From contig JAVJQA010000030.1 of assembly GCA_040218045.1 (NCBI GenBank), positions 11,161 through 75,160 on the forward strand: a DNA stretch of 64,000 nt, in the 5' to 3' direction. Positions 50,613-58,241 of this stretch are shown here, piece after piece (position 1 is the first letter of the stretch; each line of letters starts with the position of its first letter). The notes beneath the pieces were generated by a model that made no database searches, had not been told where the DNA came from, and saw only the letters and a program-made list of their open reading frames with translations. Made by a program: the position numbers and the translations under genes. Source of the stretch: Marinoscillum sp040218045 (GTDB lineage: Bacteria; Bacteroidota; Bacteroidia; Cytophagales; Cyclobacteriaceae).

Positions 50613-52472
50613 TTAATAATCCCAGAGCGTAAGTCCTATAATATTCCAATACAGCAGGTATGAGGCACATAGGAAGCAAGCCAATGATATCAGCAAGGCG
50701 TGATATTTAATCCAACCATTCACCTCAGCCTTTTTATACATCATGATCGCCATTCTTATCACAGCTAAAAGTGACAAGGCAAAAAACGACCATCCAAAAA
50801 TGAGAAAAAGAATTGCGCCAGCACTATGCAGTTTTTCAGGATCATAAAAGAGTCCTATGGAAGCAATCATTCCTACCAAAGAGCATAAAGCTAAAAACAG
50901 AAATACCTGCAGTTGGAGTCCTTCCCTTTTCTTTCGGATCAACCGGACTGGAATCCAGAAGAGCAAGCTGATAAACCCTATCACAATAAGGAGAATACAT
51001 ATCAACGCTAAATAAAACTGAACATATCCCCACCACATGGGTATTTGACTGTAGGAACCCTCGTTGGTTAACCACTGCCAATTTTCATTCTGAGCTTTTA
51101 CAAATGCAGATGTGGCCATAGGATCACTGGAATTCCTAAACAACAAGTCCTTTACATGCAACAGCATTTGCTTATCGCCCAACATGCTTGATTGATACAA
51201 TTGGCCGTTTTCTTCTTCAATAATGGGCATATCTATGAGTCTATAGACGAAATATCCCATTTCCCCCAATTGTGGAACAGATGTGATCGGCTGATAGCAA
51301 CCTGTAATCTCACTTAATTGGGTAGTCATAATTTTAGAAGCTTGATTTACCTGCTCATTTTCACGCTTGTCAATTGAGTTTAGAAGAACTGATTTAATGG
51401 CTTTAATAGCTCTTCCCCCATCACTACTATTAAGTAATATCACATAGCCGAGATCGAGATCCCGGGAATATCCATACTCCGACAAGAAACCTCCGTACCT
51501 TCCTGAATGTCCATAAAAGAGATGCCCTTTCTCAATTTTCCCCCAGACCCCTTTGCCGTATCCATACGTAACACCTGCCTGTGCCTGAAGGGAAGTTTCG
51601 GGGGTTTCCATTCTCGTTACCGAGGCAGGGCTCAATATTTGTTTATCCTTAAACTGACCATTGTTGAGCAGCGTGTTCACAAAGTTTGAAAGGTCTTCAA
51701 TGGTTGTGGTCAATGCTCCTGCCGGCCATTGCGGCATACTGGGAAATGACACTTCCGTCATTTCATTTCTGGTATATCCCTTGGAAAAGCTTGGTGTAAT
51801 TGAATCTGTAGGATGGTAAGTAGCCCCATCCATTTCAAGCGGGAGGAGCAGGTTTTCACTCACAAATTCCTCAAAAGATGTACTCACATTCTCCTCAATG
51901 ATATGGGCAGCTATCACATAACCTAATGTATTGTATTCAAAATATTTACCAGGTTCCCAACGGGTTTCCAGCGACTTTTGACTCCTATTCATTACTTCAT
52001 TAAATGGAGTCGCTGAATCGGCCTGAGGAAACAGGTTAAAATGTGCCTCATCAAAACCTGAAGTGTGTTCAAGTAAATGGATAAGTCTTACTGGATCGGT
52101 ATTGTGCCATAAGTTGCTATACTCCAGTGAAGGAACTAGTTTATCAATAGGATCATTAATGTCCAGCATTCCTTTTTCCTGTGCAACCATGGCTGCTGCC
52201 GATAGAAATGTTTTGGAAATAGATCCAATCGTGAATAATGTGTTTTTTGTAACGGGCATATTGTTCATTACATCAGCTTGTCCCAACGTACCCATCCAGA
52301 CAATCCTGTCCTTTGAAATCAAAGCCACCCCTGCTCCGGGAACATGGTGGTCGTTCATGATCTTTAATATTTCAGATTCTAAATCACTTTCAGTGCTGTT
52401 TTGGGCAAAAGCATTTTGAAGTTGAAAAGCTACTATTGTTACAATTGATAAAAATATTTTTAATGATCTCAT
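50613..52472 (-). CDS. Beta-lactamase-related serine hydrolase with C-terminal membrane domain
   Basis: About 619 residues from the ATG at 52472, which begins a good signal peptide (MRSLKIFLSIVTIVAFQLQN). The serine hydrolase domain (class C beta-lactamase/esterase type) covers about 30-380, with SISK (nucleophile S84, K87), a tyrosine motif near YNTLGY, and GHSGRYGG in place of the KTG box. The C-terminal ~160 residues contain four or five membrane helices. Such proteins are peptidases or esterases of the periplasm and are not necessarily antibiotic-resistance enzymes. An in-frame extension to 52622 would run into the repetitive region and is rejected. Confidence 0.85.
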   Translation of the reverse strand: MRSLKIFLSIVTIVAFQLQNAFAQNSTESDLESEILKIMNDHHVPGAGVALISKDRIVWMGTLGQADVMNNMPVTKNTLFTIGSISKTFLSAAAMVAQEKGMLDINDPIDKLVPSLEYSNLWHNTDPVRLIHLLEHTSGFDEAHFNLFPQADSATPFNEVMNRSQKSLETRWEPGKYFEYNTLGYVIAAHIIEENVSTSFEEFVSENLLLPLEMDGATYHPTDSITPSFSKGYTRNEMTEVSFPSMPQWPAGALTTTIEDLSNFVNTLLNNGQFKDKQILSPASVTRMETPETSLQAQAGVTYGYGKGVWGKIEKGHLFYGHSGRYGGFLSEYGYSRDLDLGYVILLNSSDGGRAIKAIKSVLLNSIDKRENEQVNQASKIMTTQLSEITGCYQPITSVPQLGEMGYFVYRLIDMPIIEEENGQLYQSSMLGDKQMLLHVKDLLFRNSSDPMATSAFVKAQNENWQWLTNEGSYSQIPMWWGYVQFYLALICILLIVIGFISLLFWIPVRLIRKKREGLQLQVFLFLALCSLVGMIASIGLFYDPEKLHSAGAILFLIFGWSFFALSLLAVIRMAIMMYKKAEVNGWIKYHALLISLACFLCASYLLYWNIIGLTLWDY

Positions 52473-52690
52473 CCTGTTATATTGGTGCATGGAGTTGGGC
52501 CTGACAGCCCCATTACTTACCATAAGTATAGTAAAACGAACTATCGTGGATCCCTTAGTCTGGGGTATACGTGATCGTTTCACGTCGGGTTGTACGCACG
52601 GTGTATGTGCTGTCCGCAGCACCAGGCTTACCGCTCATATCTCCCGTCTGCGGATCACAAAGGAAGGCTCACGAACTACAGCTCCTGGAT

Positions 52691-53067
52691 AAAAGTCACA
52701 GCTCCAGGCTTAGAGTCGCATCTCCCACCTTCGGGGCGATAAATCCCGAAAAAAAAATGGCATTTCCGGTGTTCAGAGCCACGAATCCCAGAAAAACATC
52801 ACATCTCCGGGCTTAAGGGTCGTATCTCCCACCTTAGGAGCGATATATCCCATAAAAAAATGACATATCCGGTGTTCAGAGCCACATCTCCCAGAAAAAA
52901 GTCACAGCGCCGAGCTTAGGAGTCGCATCTCCCACCTTAGGAACGATAAATCCCATAAAAAAATGACATATCCGGCATTAGAAGCCACAGATCCCGGAAA
53001 AAAACGACATCTCCGGGTGCAGCAACGGCATTTCAACATTTACGGACCACAGATCTCCGGGTTCTGA
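52691..53067. repeat. Nested tandem repeat, 20-21 bp within 103 bp, with phased A-tracts
   Basis: Units of about 101, 103 and 103 bp start at 52691, 52792 and 52895; a partial fourth starts at 52998. Each contains five related 20-21 base words of the form GTCGCATCTCCCACCTTAGG. A more degenerate unit precedes (about 52610-52690). Runs of 5-9 A centre near 52753, 52794, 52857, 52898, 52960 and 53001. Their spacings of about 41 and 62 bases equal four and six helical turns, so the DNA should be intrinsically bent. It is non-coding and lies between the serine hydrolase and the gene-cassette cluster. Confidence 0.75.
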
Positions 53068-53104
53068 CAAAAAGTGCCCCATTTAATATCACTTTCTTCT
53101 GATA

Positions 53105-53187
53105 AAATGCCATTCATGAGCCGTGAAGGTCATGTTGGGACTAGCCGTCCGCGACGTGCCGACCACACGAAGCCTTAGTTGTTGACG
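53105..53187 (-). other. Partial attC-like site (attC-4)
   Basis: The minus-strand box CGTCAAC (complement of 53181-53187) follows the FecR-like gene by five bases and is an exact complement of the box that precedes that gene. The left arm of the palindrome is not clearly recognisable. A small GGAC/GTCC hairpin is present near 53140-53155. The site may be truncated or degenerate at the end of the array. Confidence 0.5.
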
Positions 53188-53192
53188 ACCGT

Positions 53193-53975
53193 TTAGTTTT
53201 TAACTTGTTCGAAGTTGGCGTTTAGAGGTAGGTTGTTCTGTTCAAAATAAGCTCTTCGTTCTTCGTTATTATCCATATTTAAAATATCAGACCGAATCCT
53301 ACGGGTTCTATCTTCATCTGTTATTTCGAAACCATAGGTGGGTGAGTAATATTCCATTCCGTAATTGTAGACTGTTGCATTGAAAAGGACCGTATTATGA
53401 TGAATGTTCGATAGGTCAAAAGCTGAAATATCAAATTCAAGAAAGTTCTGATCTGTAGCAATTGAAGCTGTCACCTCATCACATATATTATAGAATGATA
53501 TGACTAGCGAATCCATAAATTGTGGAGTTCTAAAATCCATTCTTACAATGGATGGATAAACGCTCATGGTTCTATCATCTTCTGTTCCATCAAGTTCAAC
53601 TTGATAATCAATCGCACAATAAGTTATTCTAACTGAATCCTCAGGAATCGGGTCAAAATATCCCTTTTCTCTCCATATTTCCATACATGGATTTACAACT
53701 GTTTTAGAAGCCTCAAGGAAATAATCCGTCATTGGTTGAATTCCAGGCTTTCGAAGTTCAAATGTTCGTCCATTCGAAAGCATCAGACCGAGATACCCAT
53801 CTTCAACCATCAATATCGTGTCCCTCGAATATAACAGGTCACCTGTCTTGATCTTTTGACCAGAATTCAGATTGATATTCTTTCCCTTTGAAGCAAGTAT
53901 TCTGGCATTTAGTTCTTGACTTAATGCATCGAAGGAGAAAAGTATCAATGCTATGGTTATTGTTCTCAGTAGCAT
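53193..53975 (-). CDS. Cassette gene: exported FecR-like hypothetical protein
   Basis: A 260-residue protein starting at the ATG at 53975, six bases after the cassette box. The signal peptide is LLRTITIALILFSFDALSQ. Residues about 22-80 resemble the FecR-type beta domain (ILASKGKNINLNSGQKIKTG, then EDGYLGLMLSNGRTFELRKP). The rest is beta-rich with a charged C-terminal helix. A TTG-initiated extension to 53993 would overlap the recombination box and is not credible. The function in the cassette context is unknown. Confidence 0.7.
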   Translation of the reverse strand: MLLRTITIALILFSFDALSQELNARILASKGKNINLNSGQKIKTGDLLYSRDTILMVEDGYLGLMLSNGRTFELRKPGIQPMTDYFLEASKTVVNPCMEIWREKGYFDPIPEDSVRITYCAIDYQVELDGTEDDRTMSVYPSIVRMDFRTPQFMDSLVISFYNICDEVTASIATDQNFLEFDISAFDLSNIHHNTVLFNATVYNYGMEYYSPTYGFEITDEDRTRRIRSDILNMDNNEERRAYFEQNNLPLNANFEQVKN

Positions 53976-53980
53976 ATGGT

Positions 53981-54214
53981 CGTCAACGCTCAACTATCGG
54001 TTTGTGTGCCCACAGTTGGCAAGTACAGTTAAAATAGCGGAAGTGCACCACACACACTACGGTATCTATGAAAAACTGCGTTCCACAAGTAAAAATACAG
54101 AACCACAGAAGGTTCTAAAAGCGTTGAAGTTTCAGAAGGGGCACTTCCGTGGGGCAAGTCCAGATGAAACTGGCAAAGAGGCAGTTTGGCACATAACCGA
54201 AGTGTCTGTTACCT
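53981..54214 (-). other. attC-like recombination site 3
   Basis: On the minus strand this 234 bp site runs from AGGTAAC (54208-54214) to GTTGACG (53981-53987). The arms pair as TCGGTTATGTGCC against TCGGTTTGTGTGCC, with a one-base bulge, as is typical of attC L boxes. A second stem, CGGAAGTGC with GCACTTCCG, lies farther in. It overlaps the stop of the YcxB-like gene. Confidence 0.7.
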
Positions 54215-54775
54215 CACGTCTTTCGTTTTGGTTAGTTCAAGTACTCCGTTATAGAATTCATCCGAAACTGCGAATTTGGGAATTAATACTGTCTTTGGTA
54301 GTTCAGTTAAATCCTTGGGAAGTTCACCGAAAAAAAGCATGAAATGATCGTCCCTGAAATCTACTCTTGTTAGATCTTTCCAGTTGAAGGTTGAGTTGTG
54401 AGTTCCATTCTCAAAGTATTGAATTTCTTCTTCGTTAATTTTTAACCCCATTGTTTCTGTACCCTCATGTTTGGCTAAATAGGAATTCACTTCGTTCCGA
54501 AGTTGATTCGCTACCTTTTCCAACTTATTTGAGACCACAAATAGCTTAAACAGGTGGTAAAGTCCAACAATCAGTAGTGCCAATCCAAGAAAGTTTATCT
54601 GAATATCAAGATCGTTTGACAAGAATATTAAGCAAGCAATTGAAAGTGTAATTAAAGCAGTTATCAGGTGCGGTCTAAGAAATTTGTTACTCTTCATGCT
54701 AGAATTTGGAATCCACCTATCATAAAATTGGCGAAAATCGTCGGAGCTATATTTCAGTGTTGTCTCGTACTGCAT
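54209..54775 (-). CDS. Cassette gene: YcxB-like membrane protein
   Basis: A 188-residue protein. The N-terminal YETTLKYSSDDFRQFYDRWI is followed by two membrane helices (about 38-51 and 58-78). A soluble C-terminal domain (GLKINEEEIQYFENGTHNST, FNWKDLTRVDFRDDHFMLFF) matches the YcxB-like/PH-like layout. The exact function is unknown. The ATG lies seven bases after the GTTACCT box, and the TAA overlaps the AGGTAAC box, so the cassette has almost no extra sequence. Confidence 0.75.
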   Translation of the reverse strand: MQYETTLKYSSDDFRQFYDRWIPNSSMKSNKFLRPHLITALITLSIACLIFLSNDLDIQINFLGLALLIVGLYHLFKLFVVSNKLEKVANQLRNEVNSYLAKHEGTETMGLKINEEEIQYFENGTHNSTFNWKDLTRVDFRDDHFMLFFGELPKDLTELPKTVLIPKFAVSDEFYNGVLELTKTKDVR

Positions 54776-54781
54776 TATGTG

Positions 54782-55017
54782 AGGTAACGCTCAGACATGG
54801 CGCTGTGGCCTCCGAGCTTTTTAAGTTCCGATAAAAGTAGCTTATCTGCCGGTGTGATCAAAGTATCAGATACACACTGCACTATGAAGATAAAAAACTC
54901 CCACGAGATGAAGAAAGTAGAAAGTAGTGAAGATTCTTGGCGGCAGATAAGTGAGGAGTTTTGCAGACACTTTGCAAATGACTAAGTAAGGCCATGCGCC
55001 ATCATCGTTTGTTAGGC
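54782..55017 (-). other. attC-like recombination site 2
   Basis: On the minus strand the site runs from GCCTAAC (55011-55017) to GTTACCT (54782-54788), 236 bp. The arms GATGATGGCGCATGGCC and GGCCACAGCGCCATG pair with a bulge. An inner stem CTTATCTGCC/GGCAGATAAG extends the palindrome. The box, AAACGA spacer and bulged stem are as in classical attC sites. Confidence 0.75.
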
Positions 55018-55626
55018 GTTTGTCGTTTTGGCTATTTTATTCTTGTAAATCAGTCCGACAATTAGCCAGATGACACTAAGAGTTATATAGATGTTAAACA
55101 TCAAGTCACCAGTTAATTGTGCGTTGGGCGAGTACTTAAAAGCAAATCCAGTTAGCAGTAAACCTGATATTAACATGAATATAGGAAGTAGTTCAGGCTT
55201 CCTAATGAAGTTTTTTATTCCGTTAAAAGTTGTTGCAGTCAAAATTCCAAATAGGATGATCGTTCCTAATGCGAATGTTTGACCTTCTGATAATCCATCT
55301 AAAATGTTACCACCGATCGCTAGTGTTAGTAGCAGGAGAATGAAAAGTGGAATCCTTGTAATTGAAAAGAGTTTCGATTGTTCAAGGATGTTCTCTTTAC
55401 TGTGATTACAAATAACCAGTTCTCCAATTGTTTCTAGAGAGAACTTGCTCCGCATTGCTTGATAAATAATTGAAGCTGTTAGTGAGAAAAGCATTGCAAT
55501 TACACCTACCCATGAGTTGAGGGGCCCAGTTAACATAGTCAAAGTCATGAGTGCTATCCCAACGAAGTAGGTTAGGAAGTAGAAGTTGACCAAGACTACA
55601 AAGATGTGAGTGAATACTTTCTTCAT
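55012..55626 (-). CDS. Cassette gene: polytopic membrane protein of unknown family
   Basis: A 204-residue protein with six hydrophobic segments (about 8-30, 37-57, 88-105, 115-134, 144-160 and 175-195), few charged loops and no recognised motif. The ATG is 11 bases after the GTTAGGC box, and the stop overlaps the GCCTAAC box of the same cassette. It has no apparent relationship to its neighbours, as expected for cassette genes. Confidence 0.7.
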   Translation of the reverse strand: MKKVFTHIFVVLVNFYFLTYFVGIALMTLTMLTGPLNSWVGVIAMLFSLTASIIYQAMRSKFSLETIGELVICNHSKENILEQSKLFSITRIPLFILLLLTLAIGGNILDGLSEGQTFALGTIILFGILTATTFNGIKNFIRKPELLPIFMLISGLLLTGFAFKYSPNAQLTGDLMFNIYITLSVIWLIVGLIYKNKIAKTTNA

Positions 55627-55636
55627 GCGGGATAAC

Positions 55637-55752
55637 GCCTAACGTCCAGATATGACATGTGCCTCTGGCCTGTCAAATATCGTTAAAGTTTTGGTTAGAG
55701 TCATTGGTTTCAAACAGCACTGTAGAGGCATGTGTCGTATCATTTGTTAGAC
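55637..55752 (-). other. attC-like recombination site 1
   Basis: On the minus strand this 116 bp site runs from GTCTAAC (55746-55752) to GTTAGGC (55637-55643). Both fit the RYYYAAC and GTTRRRY consensus. The arms GATACGACACATGCCTCT and AGAGGCACATGTCATATC pair along 18 bases, with mismatches limited to G-T-type wobbles and one pair. Its length falls in the normal attC range, and it is the clearest of the four. Confidence 0.8.
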
Positions 55753-55757
55753 TTCTG

Positions 55758-56582
55758 TTATTCTGATTTAGGAGGAACACATACTAACTCTTCTGACTCG
55801 TGATGATATTTGCAGCGACTAGTCATTCTACCAGTTTCTGAATATTCATAAATGTGAGTTTCTTGATCAAAAAACTGTCTTATCGATTTTATTTTACCAC
55901 TGGGATAGAATGCCCTACTTTCTATGATGTTTTCTAAATCTTCGTTCGGTTCATGCTCGTTGTAGCTGACTGGGAGGGCATAACTTGAACTAAAGAGCTT
56001 GAGACCGTTTTCATTAATGGTTTCCCAAATTCCAATCCGATGGTCATTAATGTAATAACCGTGTTGATAAGATATCCCATCCGAGTAATAGTCTTTCCAA
56101 TACCCTTGCTTTCTATCAAGTTGATCAATTTTGTTAATTGTGTCGTTGCTAACAATTTCATAAGACACAATTATTGGCTTGACGTATTTGCTATTGGAGA
56201 TGCCGATGAACGAACCATTGAATAGGAATTCACTTGGTAAAGTCTCTCCTTTCAACTTAAATTTCAATTCATAGTAACAGTCACAAAATACAATGGATTC
56301 TACTCCAGTTGTATCATTTGCCGCAATAAAGTTTATAGCATTTTGATTTAACTCAATTCTTCCCTTCCCATATTGACCACACATTTCTGCGAGATTAATA
56401 GTTACTTCGATAGTATCTTCAGTTTGGGTGATACTTGCTATGCGTCTCGCATAGATTCTCTTATCCACAATAACTTCTTCGCATTTCTTGGTATAGTCCA
56501 ATAGTTTGAATTGAGCTACGGTGGAATTCGTCAGAAGTACAAATAGAACTAAGGCAAATACATGTGAATTTCGCTTTTGCAT
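55758..56582 (-). CDS. Cassette gene: exported YwqK/MORN-like hypothetical protein
   Basis: A 274-residue protein with a signal peptide (VFALVLFVLLTNSTVAQ). A cysteine-containing N-terminal half leads to YwqK-type repeats (DRKQGYWKDYYSDGISYQHG, then YYINDHRIGIWETINENGLK; SRAFYPSGKIKSIRQFFDQE) in the C-terminal half. YwqK-like proteins are named as antitoxins in some databases, but that role is not supported here. The cassette's upstream box is degenerate, so it may be the oldest or first in the array. Confidence 0.7.
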   Translation of the reverse strand: MQKRNSHVFALVLFVLLTNSTVAQFKLLDYTKKCEEVIVDKRIYARRIASITQTEDTIEVTINLAEMCGQYGKGRIELNQNAINFIAANDTTGVESIVFCDCYYELKFKLKGETLPSEFLFNGSFIGISNSKYVKPIIVSYEIVSNDTINKIDQLDRKQGYWKDYYSDGISYQHGYYINDHRIGIWETINENGLKLFSSSYALPVSYNEHEPNEDLENIIESRAFYPSGKIKSIRQFFDQETHIYEYSETGRMTSRCKYHHESEELVCVPPKSE

Positions 56583-56952
56583 GAATGAAGTCTACATAAG
56601 TGTATACCGATAAAACTTCAGGTTATTTCCCATATGGCCTGACTAATCTAGTAGGTTTTTGATACGGGACAAAGGGATTACTGACACCTATGTGTAAATT
56701 TCAGTGGTACTCATCCTTACGGCATCCATCATATCACCACTCCCTCCACCATCAGTCACCAATCAACAGGTAATGAAAAACAGGCGCAGAGGTACAAGCA
56801 CCCTGTTTGAAAAGAGATTCTGTAGTTCTCTGGTCTGTCTTCCTTCATCCGTAAGAAATATTTCTGTTTTTGAATTCCCATCGACTGCAAGGTCACTCAA
56901 CAGAAACCATTCCGTGCCAACAAAATACCTACTGTCCGTATCCCCAAAATAC
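56583..56952. other. Non-coding region upstream of the cassette array
   Basis: These 370 bases separate the glycosyltransferase gene from the first cassette. ACATAAGTGT near 56594 pairs at 9 of 10 positions with ACACCTATGT near 56684, perhaps a decayed attC or an attI remnant. A direct repeat CAAAATACCTAC at 56921-56932 and 56945-56956 reads GTAGGTATTTTG on the minus strand and resembles a promoter/operator element directed at the array. No gene was found; an open frame on the plus strand here lacks coding character. Confidence 0.4.
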
Positions 56953-57966
56953 CTACAGGAAAAACCAGTAATCCTTCACAGGCTCTTTACCCCATAAACT
57001 GAGGATGCCCTCTATCCTACTGCGGGCTTTGGGCGTGGTAACCACGATCATAATTTGGGGACTGGACAGGTTAAGAATTTCATCGGTTGGGTGCAGCCTG
57101 ATGTCATAGATATCCTTGCCGATCTTTTTAGAGTTGTTACATACCCAGTGAAACTGATCTTCCCGCTGTGCCAGCAGCCGCGCCATATCCTTGCCGTTAG
57201 GGCCTGCACCCCAGAGCACCAGTGGTCGCTGAGGATCACGGTCCAGCTCGTAGAAATAGTTGAGTTTCAGCTCAAAATAACGGTTATCCTTATACTCTTC
57301 CCATGTTCTGGAGATGCGATCGGATCGGTCGCGCCAGTGATGCAGGACTTTATCCAGGCCTACAACGTTGAGGCCGTTTCGGTAAAACCGAAAACAAAGG
57401 TCATAGTCTTCCGGGTAAACCACCGGATCAAATGCACCTGCCGCTTCAAAATCATTACGATGCGCCAGCCAGCTATGTGAAGGAATAACACACTCTTTAT
57501 AGATCTCCTGATAATGAGTTTCCGTCCTGGCCACTTCATTAAGCCATTGCTCATACTTCAAAAATCCATCCCCTACCACTCCGTCGTCCACAAAGTGCAC
57601 TGTGCCACCGGCAATCACAGTGCCCTCACCATGTTTTAACCATTCACCTACCAGCGCTTCCAGTTTATCATCAGGCATGAGATCATCAGAGTCCATTCTG
57701 TTGATCAGCTCCCCTTCGGCTACTGCATAACCTTCCTGGAGGGCAGGAATCAAACGGTGACGTTTTGCATGTACTACCCTGATCCGGTCATCCTCTTCAG
57801 CGTAGGCCTCAAGGATATCAGCCGTGGTGTCTTCCGAGTGATCATTGACCGCTATCAGTTCCCAATTTTCATAAGTCTGGGCCAATATGGAATCCAGACA
57901 ATCGGGTAAGTAAGGTGCTGTGTCTTTGGCCGCCATGATGATCGATACTAGCGGTTCCTGGTTCAA
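56953..57966 (-). CDS. Family 2 glycosyltransferase with C-terminal Rossmann-like domain
   Basis: A 337-residue protein. The GT-A fold opens with PLVSIIMAAKDTAPYLPDCL and includes the nucleotide-sugar/metal motif NRMDSDDLMPDDK and the acceptor-side VYPEDYDLCFRFYRNG (ED pair). The C-terminal ~90 residues contain a glycine-rich VLWGAGPNGKDMARLL typical of a small nucleotide-binding fold, unusual for GT2 enzymes. No polysaccharide cluster surrounds it, so donor and acceptor are unknown. Confidence 0.9.
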   Translation of the reverse strand: MNQEPLVSIIMAAKDTAPYLPDCLDSILAQTYENWELIAVNDHSEDTTADILEAYAEEDDRIRVVHAKRHRLIPALQEGYAVAEGELINRMDSDDLMPDDKLEALVGEWLKHGEGTVIAGGTVHFVDDGVVGDGFLKYEQWLNEVARTETHYQEIYKECVIPSHSWLAHRNDFEAAGAFDPVVYPEDYDLCFRFYRNGLNVVGLDKVLHHWRDRSDRISRTWEEYKDNRYFELKLNYFYELDRDPQRPLVLWGAGPNGKDMARLLAQREDQFHWVCNNSKKIGKDIYDIRLHPTDEILNLSSPQIMIVVTTPKARSRIEGILSLWGKEPVKDYWFFL

Positions 57967-58026
57967 AGCTTAAAGGGTTTGGGTGAAAAATGGTTTTTTC
58001 AAACCTACAGCTTTTCTTTTAAACAG

Positions 58027-58180
58027 ATGCTGAAACAAGTTCAGCATGACAGGGACAAGTTCAGCATGACCGCTGGGATGATGGAACCAAGGCTTTGTAA
58101 GAAGTCATTCTGTTAACCTGTCTCCGGCAAGCAGGGAATCTTTACGTCAACCTCTGCTTATGGTAAAGATTCCTGTGGAA
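58027..58180. repeat. Composite palindromic repeat between glycosyltransferase and YihY genes
   Basis: ATGCTGAA-acaag-TTCAGCAT forms a hairpin at 58027-58047. ACAAGTTCAGCATGAC occurs twice in tandem (58035-58050 and 58055-58070). Farther on, CAGGGAATCTTTAC (58132-58145) pairs with GTAAAGATTCCTG (58163-58175), inside an outer GTCATTC/GAATGAC pair. The CTGAA...TTCAG word also occurs in the MITE-like elements of this window. It is non-coding. Confidence 0.65.
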
Positions 58181-58241
58181 TGACCAAATTAATAAGCTTA
58201 ACTACGGTATTGATTTGAGGTTAAAATCAGGTAATGTCAAG

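Larger units (their letters stand above)
53105..56590 (-). mobile_element. Integron-type gene-cassette cluster without integrase (CALIN)
   Basis: Four minus-strand genes (53193-53975, 54209-54775, 55012-55626, 55758-56582) are each followed on their own strand by an attC-like palindrome. Each ATG is 6-11 bases after a GTT-type box and each stop overlaps or nearly touches the next RYYYAAC-type box. In three cassettes the two boxes are exact complements: GTTGACG/CGTCAAC, GTTACCT/AGGTAAC and GTTAGGC/GCCTAAC. That is expected only if each segment once existed as a circle joined at those ends. The upstream box of the fourth cassette is degenerate (GTAGACTTC against GTTAGACTTC). No tyrosine recombinase gene is present in the window. 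Confidence 0.8.

Noticed and set aside
50613..52472. Antibiotic-resistance class C beta-lactamase
   Set aside because: The KTG box is absent and a multi-helix membrane domain follows; the protein belongs to the broad beta-lactamase-related peptidase/esterase group.
52691..53067. CRISPR array
   Set aside because: The repeats are contiguous, degenerate words of 20-21 bases in 103-base units, with no unique spacers of constant length and no cas genes nearby.
53976..53993. TTG start for the FecR-like cassette gene
   Set aside because: It would begin inside the attC-like site; the ATG at 53975 gives a clean signal peptide.
54797..54985. Plus-strand reading frame inside the attC-like site 2
   Set aside because: It lies wholly in the palindromic site and is explained by it.
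55758..56582. Toxin-antitoxin module in the cassette array
   Set aside because: YwqK-like proteins are sometimes labelled antitoxins, but no toxin-like partner is adjacent and the protein is exported.
56704..56997. Plus-strand reading frame of 97 codons
   Set aside because: It is proline- and serine-rich with random composition, has no start context, overlaps the glycosyltransferase gene end, and no similarity is recognised.
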